A model generated the notes under the pieces. The model was not told where the DNA came from and searched no databases. It saw only the letters and a program-made list of their open reading frames with translations. Shown piece after piece: positions 19,764 to 20,750 of a stretch of DNA of 20,750 nt (positions are counted from its first letter, which is position 1; each line of letters begins with the position of its first letter). Origin of the DNA: JAGNZR01 sp051646055 (GTDB taxonomy: Bacteria > Fusobacteriota > Fusobacteriia > Fusobacteriales > Fusobacteriaceae). Location: positions 1 to 20,750 of the forward strand of contig JBOFCM010000160.1 of NCBI GenBank assembly GCA_051646055.1, given 5' to 3'. The position numbers and the translations under genes were made by a program.

Positions 19764-20750
19764 CTATAATTTTATTTTTTTCTTCATTTTTCTTAAAAGT
19801 CCATTTTCATTCATATATCTTATTTTACCGAAAACAGCCCGCTCTGTCCAGGCCCTATCATGTTTTCCATAGCACCAGGCCACTCCTGCAAAGGAGTTGG
19901 GATCTCTTCCGTCTAAAAAATAACGGTTGTTGAGATAGAGGGTTAGGTTGAAAGCTGTTTCAGCATCTGGGCTCCACTCTAGAATTTTTTTTGCCCAGTA
20001 CATCCTTAGGTAGGAATCCATTGTCCCCTGAGTTACTAGGGATTTCTGAGCTTCATTCCAGTATTGATCGTGGGTTTTCCAGTTTTCCAGTTCACTTGGA
20101 GTATAGAGATAGGGTCTTCTGTCTTCCCTATGTTTTTCCAAAGTTTCATAGCACCAGGAGGAGAGGATTTTACTGAAATCCCAATAGTTCCTATTGAAAT
20201 AACAGAAGTTGAAAGCCAGCTCCCTTCGGACCACGAGTTCCTCCAGAAAACCTTGGACAGCTTCTGGATTTTTTCCACTGTTTATAATTTTATGATATAT
20301 ATAGTGGGGAGAGATCTGGCCGAAATGGAGAAAAGGGCTGAGCCCCGAGTGAAAATTCTGAGATGGATTATTGGAATAGAGATGATAAAGATCCAATTTT
20401 TTTTCTATAAACTCCTCTAAAAGTTTTTCTCCTGCACTCTCTCCTCCCTCTATGAGAAGAGGGTAAAAGTTGTCATCCTCTATGGAGTTCAGAAAATTTT
20501 CTCGGTTCTCTTTTTTTTCTATATCCCACAGAAAATCCTTAACCTCTTTTAATTTTCCATAATTTATATTATAACACTTTATTGAAGTTTTATCTAAAAA
20601 CTCATCCCTGGGATCCCTGATAAATGCAGGAACTCTGCTATTTATTTTTTTTCTTATGGTATAGGCTCCGTACTCCTCATGGTCTGAAGCTGTTTCTACA
20701 GGAACAATAAGATTGGATTCTACTTCGTAGAAGGGGAAGAGATTTTCTTC
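19764..20750 (-). CDS. phr: Class II deoxyribodipyrimidine (CPD) photolyase, partial
   Basis: The frame is open to the right edge, giving 328 visible residues; the N-terminus is outside the window. The enzyme uses FAD and light to split cyclobutane pyrimidine dimers. Upstream residues show the alpha/beta domain: YEVESNLIVPVETASDHEEYGAYTIRKK is typical of class II. The FAD domain shows GLSPFLHFGQIS, VVRRELAFNFCYFN, DSYLRMYWAKKILEW and the long NNRYFLDGRDPNSFAGVAWCYGKHDRAWTERAVFGKIRYM stretch, read here as separate blocks of under 20 residues. A TTG at 20396 is an internal codon, not the start. A photolyase in an anaerobe suggests exposure to light, as in shallow sediments (inference). Confidence 0.93.
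   Translation of the reverse strand, partial: EENLFPFYEVESNLIVPVETASDHEEYGAYTIRKKINSRVPAFIRDPRDEFLDKTSIKCYNINYGKLKEVKDFLWDIEKKENRENFLNSIEDDNFYPLLIEGGESAGEKLLEEFIEKKLDLYHLYSNNPSQNFHSGLSPFLHFGQISPHYIYHKIINSGKNPEAVQGFLEELVVRRELAFNFCYFNRNYWDFSKILSSWCYETLEKHREDRRPYLYTPSELENWKTHDQYWNEAQKSLVTQGTMDSYLRMYWAKKILEWSPDAETAFNLTLYLNNRYFLDGRDPNSFAGVAWCYGKHDRAWTERAVFGKIRYMNENGLLRKMKKKIKL

Noticed and set aside
19764..20396. Photolyase as a truncated gene starting at TTG 20396
   Set aside because: The frame stays open and shows photolyase sequence to the window edge, so the gene is cut only by the window.

Overview
The window looks like chromosome from a Gram-negative anaerobe of the Fusobacteriota, closest in gene content to the Ilyobacter / Propionigenium / Cetobacterium group. 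The DNA is AT-rich, with strong AGGAGG-type ribosome binding sites and consensus TTGACT-N17-TATAAT promoters. It carries an NAD(P)-linked [FeFe] hydrogenase, lipoproteins, and a small beta-barrel protein ending in an aromatic residue, which implies an outer membrane. The genus is inferred from style and content; no marker gene such as rRNA is present.

Layout. Positions 1-2564 hold the 3' end of the hydrogenase operon: the NuoF/HydB-type flavoprotein and the catalytic HydA. Positions 2557-5360 hold separately promoted + strand genes: a PotD-like lipoprotein, dnaN, and a charged repeat lipoprotein. Positions 5353-6356 hold a divergent control module: a 42-residue gene and an HdiR/LexA-like self-cleaving repressor, with three copies of a 10-bp motif between them. 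Positions 6375-9587 (minus) hold a PqqB-like metallo-hydrolase, an NhaC-family transporter, and a bicupin. Positions 9765-10960 hold small Cys-rich or FMN-binding proteins, two of them exported. Positions 11067-13967 hold a PAS-GGDEF protein, an outer membrane protein, a glyoxalase-fold protein and a metallo-hydrolase. Positions 14068-15969 hold htpG with a heat-shock-type control region, flanked by two copies of an 87-bp repeat. Positions 16109-17027 hold one small minus-strand gene and a gene-poor, hairpin-rich gap. Positions 17028-20750 (minus) form a probable operon, read photolyase, rsuA, tyrosine recombinase, nucleoside hydrolase.

The most striking element lies at 8673-8904, in front of the NhaC-family transporter. 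It has its own promoter, a 15-residue leader gene with a good ribosome binding site and five consecutive tyrosine codons, then four pairable segments ending in an intrinsic terminator just before the transporter. This has the form of a ribosome-mediated attenuator sensing charged tRNA-Tyr. It predicts that the transporter, and the PqqB-like protein overlapping it by 11 bp, serve tyrosine uptake or metabolism rather than simple Na+/H+ exchange.

Other regulatory observations are a degenerate CIRCE operator directly downstream of the htpG -10 box, a potD terminator whose 3' arm contains the dnaN -35 box, and the HdiR-like divergent module. No rRNA, tRNA, CRISPR array or complete insertion sequence was seen.
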